Positions 54,943 through 63,047 of a DNA stretch of 64,000 bases are shown here, piece by piece. Numbering within the stretch: the stretch's first letter is position 1; each line of letters starts with the position of its first letter. The stretch comes from Nocardia anaemiae NBRC 100462. Lineage in GTDB: Bacteria > Actinomycetota > Actinomycetes > Mycobacteriales > Mycobacteriaceae. Below the pieces are notes generated by a model, which worked only from the letters and a program-made list of their open reading frames with translations, searched no databases and was not told the DNA's origin. The DNA lies in the NCBI RefSeq assembly GCF_001612725.1, contig NZ_BDAZ01000024.1:1-64000 (forward strand). Reading direction: 5' to 3'. A program made the translations under genes and the position numbers.

Positions 54943-55350
54943 TCAGGAACCGCTGCGAAGCCCGGCGCGCTCCGGCGCCGAACCGAATGTCTGCTTGAAG
55001 TCGGGGCACTCGACCAGCGGTCGGTGAGTGCAGGTGGTGGCATGGCGGAGGCTGTCGCGCATGCGGGTGAGTCGGGCGATGTCCTCGTCCAACTGCCGCG
55101 CCTTCTCCGCCATATGACGACGAAGTTCGGTATCCGCTGGCGTGGCCACCAGGAATCGCGCGATCTGCGCGAGTGTGAAACCGGCTGCGCGAGCACAGGA
55201 CACGAGCGCCAGGCGGTCGAGCACATCGGGCCGATAGGTGCGCCGCAGACCGTTGCGACCGTCGGATTCGATGAGACCGCGCTTCTCGTAGTACCGCAGC
55301 GCCGATGGCGCCAATCCGGACCGCGCGGCCACCTCCGCGATATCGAGCAT
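54943..55350 (-). CDS. MerR family regulator
   Basis: 135 residues. The N-terminal winged helix is DIAEVAARSGLAPSALRYYEKRGLIESDGRNGLRRTY, and the coiled-coil linker runs about 75-110. The effector tail has TTCTHRPLVECPDFKQTF with two Cys, possibly for metal or redox sensing. AAGGAG 5 bp upstream supports ATG 55350 over the adjacent one at 55353. It is divergent from an alpha/beta hydrolase gene with a perfect palindrome between them. Confidence 0.88.
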   Translation of the reverse strand: MLDIAEVAARSGLAPSALRYYEKRGLIESDGRNGLRRTYRPDVLDRLALVSCARAAGFTLAQIARFLVATPADTELRRHMAEKARQLDEDIARLTRMRDSLRHATTCTHRPLVECPDFKQTFGSAPERAGLRSGS

Positions 55351-55362
55351 CATCACTCCTTG

Positions 55363-55382
55363 ACTTGAAGCTTGCTTCAAGT
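55363..55382. promoter_or_regulatory. MerR-type operator
   Basis: ACTTGAAGCTTGCTTCAAGT is a perfect palindrome with 9-bp arms and a 2-base centre. It lies 12 bp from the MerR start and 14 bp from the hydrolase start, as expected for a shared MerR-controlled promoter. Confidence 0.88.
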
Positions 55383-55396
55383 CACACGATAGGCCC

Positions 55397-56332
55397 ATGA
55401 CCGAAACAAGAGAAGAGCTGCACCCCCAAGTTCAGGCATATCTGGACCGTCTCGCCCGCGCCGATTTCGGCTCGGTGCACACCTTTACCCCGGAGCAGGC
55501 ACGGGAGGGATGGCGACGACAGATCCCACTACTCGGCGAACCGGAGCCCATTGCCGACATCGAGAACCGCAGCATCCCGGGCATCGGCGGGCTCCGGATC
55601 TATACCCCGGATGGCGAGGGTCCCTTTCCGGCGTTGGTGTTCTTCCACGGCGGCGGCTTCATGCTCGGCGATCTGGACACGCATGACGGACTGTGCCGCA
55701 GTCTGGCCAACGGCGCCGAATGCGTCGTGGTCTCCGTCGACTATCCCCTGGCTCCGGAACACAAGTTTCCGGCAGCACCCGACGCTTGCTACCGCGCGAC
55801 ACAGTGGGTCGCCGAGCATGCGGCAAGCATCGGTGTCGATACCACTCGCATTGCCGTCGGCGGCGACAGTGCGGGCGGTAATCTGGCGGCCGTTGTCGCC
55901 CGGATGGCACGCGACGACAGCGGACCGGCGCTGACCTTCCAACTGCTGATCTATCCAGATCTCGATTTCCGCAGAACGAATTTCAGCATCACGGAGTTCG
56001 CCGGCAAGTACGGAAATATCAGCCGCGCGGCCCAGCACTGGTTCATGGACGGCTACCTGAACAGTGCCGAGGAGAAGCTCGACCCACGGGTTTCCCCACT
56101 GCTGGCCCCCGATCTCGCCGGACTACCTCCGGCGCTGATTATCACCGCCGAATACGACGCGCTGCGCGACGAGGGCGAAGAGTACGGGCGGCGACTCGAA
56201 GAGGCAGGAGTCCCGGTCAGCCTCACCCGCTATCCGGGGATGATCCACGAATTCGTCCGGCATCCCTTCGACGACAGCTTGCGAGCCCGACTCGATGCCG
56301 CGACGGCGTTGCGAAAGGCATTCGCGCGGTAG
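55397..56332 (+). CDS. Alpha/beta hydrolase, HSL family
   Basis: 311 residues. The hormone-sensitive-lipase signature HGGGF is at 84-88, the nucleophile Ser158 in GGDSAGGN, the Asp in ITAEYDALRDEG, and the His in GMIHEFV. Cytosolic carboxylesterase acting on short-chain esters. Expected to be regulated by the divergent MerR through the palindrome. ATG start; the operator lies immediately upstream. Confidence 0.9.
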   Translation: MTETREELHPQVQAYLDRLARADFGSVHTFTPEQAREGWRRQIPLLGEPEPIADIENRSIPGIGGLRIYTPDGEGPFPALVFFHGGGFMLGDLDTHDGLCRSLANGAECVVVSVDYPLAPEHKFPAAPDACYRATQWVAEHAASIGVDTTRIAVGGDSAGGNLAAVVARMARDDSGPALTFQLLIYPDLDFRRTNFSITEFAGKYGNISRAAQHWFMDGYLNSAEEKLDPRVSPLLAPDLAGLPPALIITAEYDALRDEGEEYGRRLEEAGVPVSLTRYPGMIHEFVRHPFDDSLRARLDAATALRKAFAR

Positions 56333-56341
56333 TGAATTGCG

Positions 56342-57109
56342 TCAGCTGGTGGTGTCGGGGTTCGATGGTGCCCGCGATACGACGATGGGCATCCGCCACG
56401 ACAGGCGGACCGGATTGTCGACCGAACGATGCAAGAGCAGCCATTGGGCGACGGCCGCCATGGTCGAACCGAGCGAGGTCGCTACCGCGATAAATCCCCA
56501 GTGTGTAAGGCCAGCGGTTGTATAGCTGGCGGTACTGGTGCCCGGGATGGCCAGTTTGCCTCGACCGGTTGCCCAGTTCAGTATCTGTCCGATTTGGCCA
56601 CCCAGGTCATAGGTGCGACCGGTCATGGCCTTGAGTTCGGCACCTTTGCCATTGAGGTAGATCAAGCACAGGATCACGAAAAGTGCGGAGCACGCCAATG
56701 AAATCATCGTCAGGCGGGCGAGAAGTTCGTTGCGAAGGCGGATGTTCAGCGCGATGGCGCAGAGCGCGATGATGATGGCAGAGCTGGCGAGGATGGCCCA
56801 CGTGCCGGTGACCGGCGGGGTTTTGGGCGCCACTTTCGACCAGACGTTCATGGCGTTCGTGGTTATCTCGAGCCGACCGAACGCGTTCGCGGCGACCCTA
56901 CCGTCGGGCCCCTGTGCGGTGATCCATGATTGGAACAACAGCAGGAGGGTGGCGGTACTGCCGACTGCGGCCAGTATGTAGCCCCAGTGCGATTGGAGCG
57001 GCCCCAGCCGCGCGCGGAGATCGGCCAAATCCGCTGCGCGGCCTTGGGTCGGTCCCGGCGGAGCGGTCCCGCGTCGAGAGGAAATGGCTCGGGAGGAGTT
57101 CTGCTCCAT
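56342..57109 (-). CDS. Four-helix membrane protein, paralogue of the gene at 58334
   Basis: 255 residues. Four hydrophobic segments lie at about 45-62, 102-121, 131-149 and 205-225. The first loop has LLLFQSWITAQGPDGRVAANAFGRLE, closely matching LLLFQPWISATGPNGTISANAFGRID in the other protein; both also share an IYLNGKGAEL/AYLNGKVPEL segment. Unknown family. It converges on the hydrolase gene with a 9-bp gap. Confidence 0.7.
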   Translation of the reverse strand: MEQNSSRAISSRRGTAPPGPTQGRAADLADLRARLGPLQSHWGYILAAVGSTATLLLLFQSWITAQGPDGRVAANAFGRLEITTNAMNVWSKVAPKTPPVTGTWAILASSAIIIALCAIALNIRLRNELLARLTMISLACSALFVILCLIYLNGKGAELKAMTGRTYDLGGQIGQILNWATGRGKLAIPGTSTASYTTAGLTHWGFIAVATSLGSTMAAVAQWLLLHRSVDNPVRLSWRMPIVVSRAPSNPDTTS

Positions 57110-57162
57110 TAACTCAGCTTAAGTGTGGAGCACTGACGCGATTCACCTCCAGTGGGAACGTC

Positions 57163-57372
57163 CTATTCGGGTTCGTCGGCCGCCTGCGCACTGGGACCGA
57201 GCCGCACGACACCGGCGTCGAGATCGATCTCGACGCGCGGACGGTGCGACTGCCCGTCGCTGTCCTCACTTCCCTCATCGGCCAGTTTCTGACCGGGGAA
57301 CAGTTCACCCATAACGCCCATGGTTCGACCATAGTCCTGAGCCCGGATATCAGGTTCCGGCATTTGCCACAT
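57163..57372 (-). CDS. Small DUF6191-like protein
   Basis: 69 residues starting MWQMPEPDIRAQDYG; the C-terminal half has RVEIDLDAGVVRLG, resembling the DLD-x-G-x-V-x-I ending of DUF6191-type small actinobacterial proteins. ATG 57363 is an alternative. No strong ribosome site. Divergent from the lipoprotein gene. Family resemblance is weak. Confidence 0.4.
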   Translation of the reverse strand: MWQMPEPDIRAQDYGRTMGVMGELFPGQKLADEGSEDSDGQSHRPRVEIDLDAGVVRLGPSAQAADEPE

Positions 57373-57412
57373 CACAGGCGACTGGCGACCATCGGCACCT
57401 ACACTGGCGCGC

Positions 57413-57754
57413 ATGTCTGTGCCACGGATGCTCGCATTGTCCGCGTTCGCCCTGCTCACGCCGCTTGCCGCGGCGGCTTGCTCGTCCCAGGGAGCCGGGT
57501 ACAAGTCCGAGTGTCAGGTCAGTGGTTGTACGGTCACGTTCACGCGTGGGGTGAATGCCAAGGCGAGTGTGCTCGGGATCGACGCGGAACTCGTCGCGGT
57601 GAACGGCAATACGGTCACGTTGAAGGTGGGCGGTCAGCAGGTCGATATTCCGATTGGGCAGACGCAATCCGGCAACGGGTTCAGCGCGACGGTGCAGGAT
57701 GTCACCGATGACCAGGTCGTGGTTCGGATCAACACCGGCATCAATAGCAATTGA
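57413..57754 (+). CDS. Small lipoprotein
   Basis: 113 residues. Signal sequence MSVPRMLALSAFALLTPLAAAAC with a lipobox; mature part starts SSQGAGYKSECQVSGCTVTF, with a likely disulfide pair in ECQVSGC. The rest is beta-rich (LGIDAELVAVNGNTVTLKVGGQQVDIPIG). Function unknown. Its stop is followed in frame by a regulator fragment. Confidence 0.7.
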   Translation: MSVPRMLALSAFALLTPLAAAACSSQGAGYKSECQVSGCTVTFTRGVNAKASVLGIDAELVAVNGNTVTLKVGGQQVDIPIGQTQSGNGFSATVQDVTDDQVVVRINTGINSN

Positions 57755-57979
57755 CGGCGTGAATTGCCTTGCGGCTATAGCGGTTCGTCGCTGGGTTCCT
57801 TCGCCGCGGGCTTTCCCGCCGATGCTGAGGTCTATGCCGAGGAGTACCCGCACCTCAACGAGGCGCATCTGCTTGCCGAGCGGCAGCAGCGGATCGATCA
57901 GCACGCATTCGACGTCGGCCTGGAATCACTGCTGGATGGGCTCGAGGGGCGATACCGGTTGCCGGCGCGCACTCGGTAG
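57755..57979 (+). pseudogene. Remnant resembling the C-terminal end of a TetR regulator
   Basis: Directly after the lipoprotein stop, the same frame continues with SSLGSFAAGFPADAEVYAEEYPHLNEAH and ends HAFDVGLESLLDGLEGRYR. This resembles the last helices of tetracycline-repressor-type TetR proteins (FEFGLDxLLDGLE). No DNA-binding domain is left, so I read it as a truncated relic. It could instead be a short independent ORF from TTG 57764. Confidence 0.45.
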
Positions 57980-58333
57980 CTCGAAGTCGGTGCGCTGGTA
58001 GGCATCCGGGGGTGTCTGTCTATCGGGTCACAACCGGTGCGTTCATCGAGGCCGTACCGGCGCGGCGCACCATGCGATATGCGGGTCGCGAAAAGACCTA
58101 GGAGAGAGCAAGTTTCATCGAAATCTCTGTTCTCTACAACGCACCGATCACGGCCGTTTCACAAGTTTCGTGTGCATGGGGTCACGTTGCCCCACAGACC
58201 GCGGAGTCCTAACGTAACTTCCTGTTAACAGACGATGTCGTCTGTACCAATTCCTATTATTCGTCCCAGGAGGACATGCCCCGCAGCGTCCGCTTCCCCG
58301 AATCCGGAAGTGGCACAGCAGGTGTGGTTAGAA
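57980..58333. other. Non-coding region with two overlapping palindromes
   Basis: 354 bp without a supported gene. CTGTTAACAG (58222-58231) and CAGACGA-TG-TCGTCTG (58229-58244) overlap each other; the second contains an ATG at its centre that I reject as a start. A strong AGGAGG at 58269-58274 leads only a 39-codon out-of-frame ORF. The region probably holds the promoter and control sites of the following membrane-protein gene. Confidence 0.5.
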
Positions 58334-59200
58334 ATGGCACACACAACGCCTTGGCAAGAAAAAGATGTTCAGCTCGGTCGCTTCGAGAACGATGACGATC
58401 TCATCGGCGAGGTGACCGCACAACGCTTCGACCTACGATCCGACTGGGCCTATCTATGTGCCCCGGGTCTGAGTCTGCTCACCTTCCTACTGCTTTTCCA
58501 GCCATGGATTTCGGCAACCGGACCCAATGGCACTATCAGTGCCAATGCCTTCGGCCGAATCGATGGATTCACCACCGGCTCATTCCAATCCGTGATCAGC
58601 ATCAGCAGCACGTGGGCGGTCCTCACCACCCTGGCGATCGCCGGTACGATCGTTTCCACCGTCCTGTTTATCCGGATTCGCAACCGGCTGCTTTCCTACC
58701 TGGTGCTCGGCTGCACCAGTGCGGCAGCCCTTTTCGTGCTCGCGGCCTTGGCCTATCTCAACGGCAAGGTGCCGGAGCTGCGCGAAATCACCGAATCCGC
58801 AAAAAACACCGGCCTTTTCAGCTGGCTCTTCGGCGATAACTCGGCGACGAACCTGCTGGGCGGTGAGCACCGAATCGCCAGCGCCGGTCTCGATCTCGCC
58901 GCGACGCTCGCCGCCATCACCGCATGCGGTGCCGCGTTGGCCGCCGGTGTCATGAGCCTGCGCAAAGAAGGTTTCACAGTTCGCCTGATCTCGACCCCCC
59001 AACCGAATGTCACCGCAGCGGAAAGTCCGTCGGAGACGTCGGCCCAGAAGGACTCGGAAGCCAACATATTCCTCTGGGAACAACTGGCTTTCGACGATGA
59101 CCTGGCCGTCTACGACCCCCAGGTCCGCCGCCGAATGGTCCGTCGAACCAGGACGGCCGATCGCCGTCCCCCGGCCCGCGAAACGGCACTCACCAGGTAA
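58334..59200 (+). CDS. Four-helix membrane protein, paralogue of the gene at 56342
   Basis: 288 residues from ATG 58334 (MAHTTPWQEKDVQLGRF). Membrane segments at about 44-62, 92-114, 119-141 and 185-208. The FQPWISATGPNGTISANAFGR loop and AYLNGKVPEL match the first paralogue. It has a longer, charged cytoplasmic C-terminal tail (about 220-288) ending in many Arg. The frame is open back to ATG 58235, but that codon sits inside a palindrome. Confidence 0.7.
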   Translation: MAHTTPWQEKDVQLGRFENDDDLIGEVTAQRFDLRSDWAYLCAPGLSLLTFLLLFQPWISATGPNGTISANAFGRIDGFTTGSFQSVISISSTWAVLTTLAIAGTIVSTVLFIRIRNRLLSYLVLGCTSAAALFVLAALAYLNGKVPELREITESAKNTGLFSWLFGDNSATNLLGGEHRIASAGLDLAATLAAITACGAALAAGVMSLRKEGFTVRLISTPQPNVTAAESPSETSAQKDSEANIFLWEQLAFDDDLAVYDPQVRRRMVRRTRTADRRPPARETALTR

Positions 59201-59219
59201 CCGTTTCGCGCGCAGGAAA

Positions 59220-59248
59220 GGGCCGGGCAGCCGATAGGTGCCCGGCCC
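59220..59248. terminator. Terminator between convergent genes
   Basis: Perfect 10-bp arms GGGCCGGGCA and TGCCCGGCCC around a 9-base loop, 20 bp after the stop of the membrane-protein gene and 39 bp from the opposite stop. Confidence 0.75.
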
Positions 59249-59286
59249 GATTGCATTGTGTTCGATTACCTCCGATGCGTGACCTA

Positions 59287-59835
59287 TCACGGGAACGGCG
59301 AGAAGAACCCGATCGTGGCGCCGATGGCCGCGCCGATGGCGCATCCGACGATCGCGCCGACCAGGAAGAACCAGATCCCGATCAGAACGCCGATAGCGCA
59401 ACCGATGGATGCGCCGACAACGATCGAAATCGGTCCCCATGCCTGGTGCACGCCGGGCAGCTGGGAGTTGACGGCCTCAGTTGTCGGCCCGCCGACCGGC
59501 GTCAGCGTCAGTTGCGTGCTGGTGCTGTCCAGCGACGGTGTTACCGCGAGGCTCTGTCCGGCCTCGGTACGCAGTGTCGTCGGGATGGTGCCGACTACCG
59601 CACCGTTGTCCGCTAGAACCGTGATGGCGTCGGGTGCGAGGACGAATCTGCCGGAGGCCAGGCTCACCAGTGCGCTGGTGTGATCTGCTGCCAGACTCGT
59701 TGTGTAGGCGACCGGGCCGTCCGCACCTGTGACGCTGACATCGGCCAGCATCCCCTCGCCATGTGCGGTGGCAGTGGCTATGGAGGTCGCCGCGACGGCC
59801 ATAAAGGCGGTCGCTATCAATTTCTTGACGAACAT
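59287..59835 (-). CDS. Exported protein with C-terminal glycine-zipper segment
   Basis: 182 residues. Signal peptide MFVKKLIATAFMAVAATSIATATAHG, then a beta-rich domain (about 30-130), then a Gly/Ala/Cys-rich hydrophobic tail (VVGASIGCAIGVLIGIWFFLVGAIVGCAIGAAIGATIGFF) with repeated GxxxG spacing. The tail could insert in or oligomerise within a membrane. I chose ATG 59835 (GGAAG upstream) over ATG 59850. No family recognised; similar exported proteins seem frequent in Nocardia. Confidence 0.7.
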   Translation of the reverse strand: MFVKKLIATAFMAVAATSIATATAHGEGMLADVSVTGADGPVAYTTSLAADHTSALVSLASGRFVLAPDAITVLADNGAVVGTIPTTLRTEAGQSLAVTPSLDSTSTQLTLTPVGGPTTEAVNSQLPGVHQAWGPISIVVGASIGCAIGVLIGIWFFLVGAIVGCAIGAAIGATIGFFSPFP

Positions 59836-60080
59836 TGGACTTCCAATCATTTCCGATTTCCATTGACGTTCCCCGACAAAACGGTACCGGATAGCTATAA
59901 TGATGCTCCGCCGATTTGATTGATGTCGATAACTATTTTCCGGGATCGAAGTCGGTTTTCACCCCCTAGGGATATGCGATTCGGATTCCGAACGAATGGC
60001 ATCGACCGATTTCTCCGGGGAGCGCCGCGTCGAACTACGCAAGGCGACTGCGCGCGCCGGAAAAATGATCGCCGGTCAAC

Positions 60081-61181
60081 GTGAAATTCGGGTACCGGAC
60101 TACTCGGTACTTCCGTGCTCGATCGGCCGACACTCATTACGTGTCCACCGGTAAGAACATCGTCATCTGTCTCGACGGAACAGGCAATCAGGTACGCGCC
60201 AGCGGTTGTACGAATGTGGTCCGCCTGTTCGAGATGCTGGACCTGAGCGATGCCACGAAACAGATCGCCTACTACGACCCGGGCGTCGGTACTTTCAGCG
60301 CTCAGGGCGCATGGACGCCACCGGCCCGGTGGTTGTCCCGAGTGCTGGGACTGGCGGTCGGCAGCGGACTGCGTTCGAATCTCGCCGAGGCCTATTCCTA
60401 TCTGATAGGGCACTGGCAGCCGGGCGACCGAGTGTTCATATTCGGATTCAGCCGCGGCGCGTATACCGCGCGAGCGCTGGCCGGACTACTGCACGAGCCG
60501 GGCCTCTTGCGTCCGGGTAGTGAGAATCTGGTCCAGTACGTTGTCAGCGCCTACACACGCAAGACCACGAACTGGCCGGAACTTCGCCGATACGCCCGCA
60601 CCTTCTGCTCGAAGTCCACCGACGGCGATTTCTCGATTCCCATCGAATTCCTCGGCGTATGGGACACGGTGAAGGCGGCCGGACTGCTGCGCTGGGAACT
60701 GAAATGGCCTTTCACCAGGCAGGTGCCCAATGTGGTGAAGGCACACCATGCCGTTTCGATCGATGAGAAGCGTCGTCCGTATGAGGAATATCTGGTCACC
60801 CCGAAGGGCAACCGGCCGATTCTCACCGAGGCCTGGTTCGCCGGTGTCCACTCCGACGTCGGCGGGACCTTCGAGGACGATCCGAAGCTGGCCGAAATCG
60901 CGCTCAAGTGGATCACCGACGGTGCGCTCGAGGCCGGATTGCTGCTGCGCGCCGGGGCCTACCTGGATACCTGCGCGATAAGCCCCGCACACGCCAACGG
61001 CAGCGTGCACCGGATGGGCTGGATCTGGGCGCTGCTCACTTACCGCCGACGGAAGGTTCCGGCGGGTGCTCGAGTACACGCGAGTGTGCGATCACGGTGC
61101 GCGAGCGACACGACATATGGAAAACGAATCCCCCGAGATGTCATGTGGGAGGACGAGCAATGGACGAAACTGCGAATTTAG
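60081..61181 (+). CDS. DUF2235 alpha/beta hydrolase (Tle1-like)
   Basis: 366 residues. The DUF2235 domain starts KNIVICLDGTGNQVRASGCTNVVRLFEML and has the nucleophile motif FGFSRGAYTARALAG (Ser124) and FLGVWDTVKAAG; GVHSDVGGTFED supplies the probable Asp. In other bacteria this family includes phospholipase effectors of type VI secretion. No signal peptide or toxin partner is seen. GTG 60081 is the longest start and GTG 60141 is an alternative; neither has a good ribosome site. Its end overlaps the metallopeptidase gene by 22 bp. Confidence 0.85.
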   Translation: MKFGYRTTRYFRARSADTHYVSTGKNIVICLDGTGNQVRASGCTNVVRLFEMLDLSDATKQIAYYDPGVGTFSAQGAWTPPARWLSRVLGLAVGSGLRSNLAEAYSYLIGHWQPGDRVFIFGFSRGAYTARALAGLLHEPGLLRPGSENLVQYVVSAYTRKTTNWPELRRYARTFCSKSTDGDFSIPIEFLGVWDTVKAAGLLRWELKWPFTRQVPNVVKAHHAVSIDEKRRPYEEYLVTPKGNRPILTEAWFAGVHSDVGGTFEDDPKLAEIALKWITDGALEAGLLLRAGAYLDTCAISPAHANGSVHRMGWIWALLTYRRRKVPAGARVHASVRSRCASDTTYGKRIPRDVMWEDEQWTKLRI

Positions 61182-63040
61182 CGGTGTACTCGAGCGGAAT
61201 CTGTCCACCGGCCCGGCGCAGGCTGCGCACCTTCGCATTCGATCCGATGTCGACGCGTCTGTCCGGCCAATTCCTCACCCTTGATATCCCGTTCGAACAC
61301 ATCCGGGGACCGGGCCCCGACGGCACGCTCGTACAGGTGGTCGACTTCGACGCCAGCCGTAACGCCTGGTACGAACCGGTAGACCTGGACGATCCATATG
61401 TATTGGCGCAGGACGGAATTCGTCCATCCGAAAGCGATCCGCGTGCGCACCAACAGGTCGTCTACGCGGTCGCGATGAGCGTCATCGAGCGGTTCGAACG
61501 CTTCATGGGACGTCGATTCCGGTGGCACGGCGACCAGATCCTGCGTCTGGTCCCGCACGCCTTCGAGGGGCAGAACGCCTATTTCGATCCGCGCCGCCGC
61601 GCCTTGCTATTCGGCTATTACCAAGCCGATGCCGAGAATCCCGGCGCGAATCTCCCCGGACAGGTCATCTTCACCTGTCTGTCGAGCGACATCATCGCGC
61701 ACGAGGTGACGCATGCGATCGTGCATCGAATCCGGCGGCTGTACAACGAATGCACCAATCGGGATGTCTTCGCTTGGCACGAGGCCGTCGCCGACTTGAT
61801 CGCGCTGTTCCAGCACTTCACCCACCGAGACGTGGTGCTCGACGCGATCGCGACCACGTCGGGAGTACTCGAGAAGAGCGCCGGACTACTGGATTTGGCC
61901 AGGGAGTTCGGTGAATCCACCGGGCGCGGCGCGGCATTGCGTTCGGCGATAAAGGACCGCAGCCGCACGCCCGAACGATTTCGCGCGGCACAGGAGCCAC
62001 ACGAACGCGGTGCGTGTTTCGTTGCGGCGATATTCGACGCATACCTGGACGCCTACCAGAACGCGATCGCGGACCTGCTGCGGATCGCCAGCGGCGGCAC
62101 CGGAGTGCTGCCGCCCGGTCGGCTGCATCCGGATCTGGTATCTCGGATCGCCGACGAGGCGGTCAAGACCGCGGACCGGATGCTCGGGATGGTTGTGCGG
62201 AGTTTCGACTACCTTCCGGTACTCGACGTCAATTTCGGCGATGTCGTGCGGGCGATCGTCACCGCGGATCGCGCACTTTATCCGGAGGACCGGCAACACC
62301 TGCGCAGCACGCTCGTGGAGGCGCTGCGGCGGCGCGGCATCTGGCCGATAAGCGTCACCTCGCTGACCGATGAAGCGCTGGTCTGGCAGCGGCCGGACAC
62401 CCGGCTCAACCTCGGCGACGGCGATCACCCGGTCGATTTGTCCCGGGTCATCCTGTCCGCATCGAAGGATCTCGACCCGATCGGCATTCCGGGCGAATTG
62501 CGTACCCCCGCCGTACCCGACGGCAACGGCTCCTCCGGTCGGGACGTATCCCCGACCAGGCGTTCGGTTTTCGAGCAGGTCGCCCAAGAGCTCATCGGCT
62601 GGGCCTGCTCGAATGCCACCCGAATCGGGCTGGATCCGAACTTCAAGATCAGCTGCGAAGGCATCCATGTCTCGTACCGCATGGCGGGTGATCGGCTGCC
62701 GCGTCCCGAATTGGCCATTCAACTGCTGCAACGTCGCACGGACCTCGAAGATGCGGGACAGGCCAAGCAACAACCGGTGATCCGCGCCGCCACCGCGCTC
62801 GTCGTCAGTGCCGACGGGAGCGTGGACTATGTGATCGCCAAACCTCTGCCGTTCAGCGACGAATCGGCGGCGGCTGACGACACTGCCATTGCATTCCACC
62901 GAGCGGGCGAGCTGCGGCTGGCCGCGATGCGGGAATGGTTCGACCGACTGGAAGCCGACGACACACTGAGCGCGTGGACCGCCGAGCATGCGATCCATCG
63001 CCTGGACTTCGCGGCGATCCACGCGCAAGCAGATGAGTAG
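61160..63040 (+). CDS. HEVTH zinc-metallopeptidase-like protein
   Basis: 626 residues. The zinc motif is HEVTH (181-185), followed by WHEAVADL with Glu208 as a likely third ligand, a gluzincin layout (HExxH...E). The N-terminal 170 residues and the C-terminal 350 match nothing I recognise; the C-terminal part includes an acidic, helical region. No signal peptide or membrane segment, so it is cytosolic. GGGAGG 7 bp before ATG 61160 fixes the start; the frame is open further upstream inside the DUF2235 gene. Middle gene of a three-gene operon. Confidence 0.72.
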   Translation: MDETANLAVYSSGICPPARRRLRTFAFDPMSTRLSGQFLTLDIPFEHIRGPGPDGTLVQVVDFDASRNAWYEPVDLDDPYVLAQDGIRPSESDPRAHQQVVYAVAMSVIERFERFMGRRFRWHGDQILRLVPHAFEGQNAYFDPRRRALLFGYYQADAENPGANLPGQVIFTCLSSDIIAHEVTHAIVHRIRRLYNECTNRDVFAWHEAVADLIALFQHFTHRDVVLDAIATTSGVLEKSAGLLDLAREFGESTGRGAALRSAIKDRSRTPERFRAAQEPHERGACFVAAIFDAYLDAYQNAIADLLRIASGGTGVLPPGRLHPDLVSRIADEAVKTADRMLGMVVRSFDYLPVLDVNFGDVVRAIVTADRALYPEDRQHLRSTLVEALRRRGIWPISVTSLTDEALVWQRPDTRLNLGDGDHPVDLSRVILSASKDLDPIGIPGELRTPAVPDGNGSSGRDVSPTRRSVFEQVAQELIGWACSNATRIGLDPNFKISCEGIHVSYRMAGDRLPRPELAIQLLQRRTDLEDAGQAKQQPVIRAATALVVSADGSVDYVIAKPLPFSDESAAADDTAIAFHRAGELRLAAMREWFDRLEADDTLSAWTAEHAIHRLDFAAIHAQADE

Positions 63041-63047
63041 GTACGAC

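Noticed and set aside
58235..58333. Upstream start for the second four-helix membrane protein
   Set aside because: The ATG lies at the centre of a palindrome with no ribosome site, and the extra residues look non-coding.
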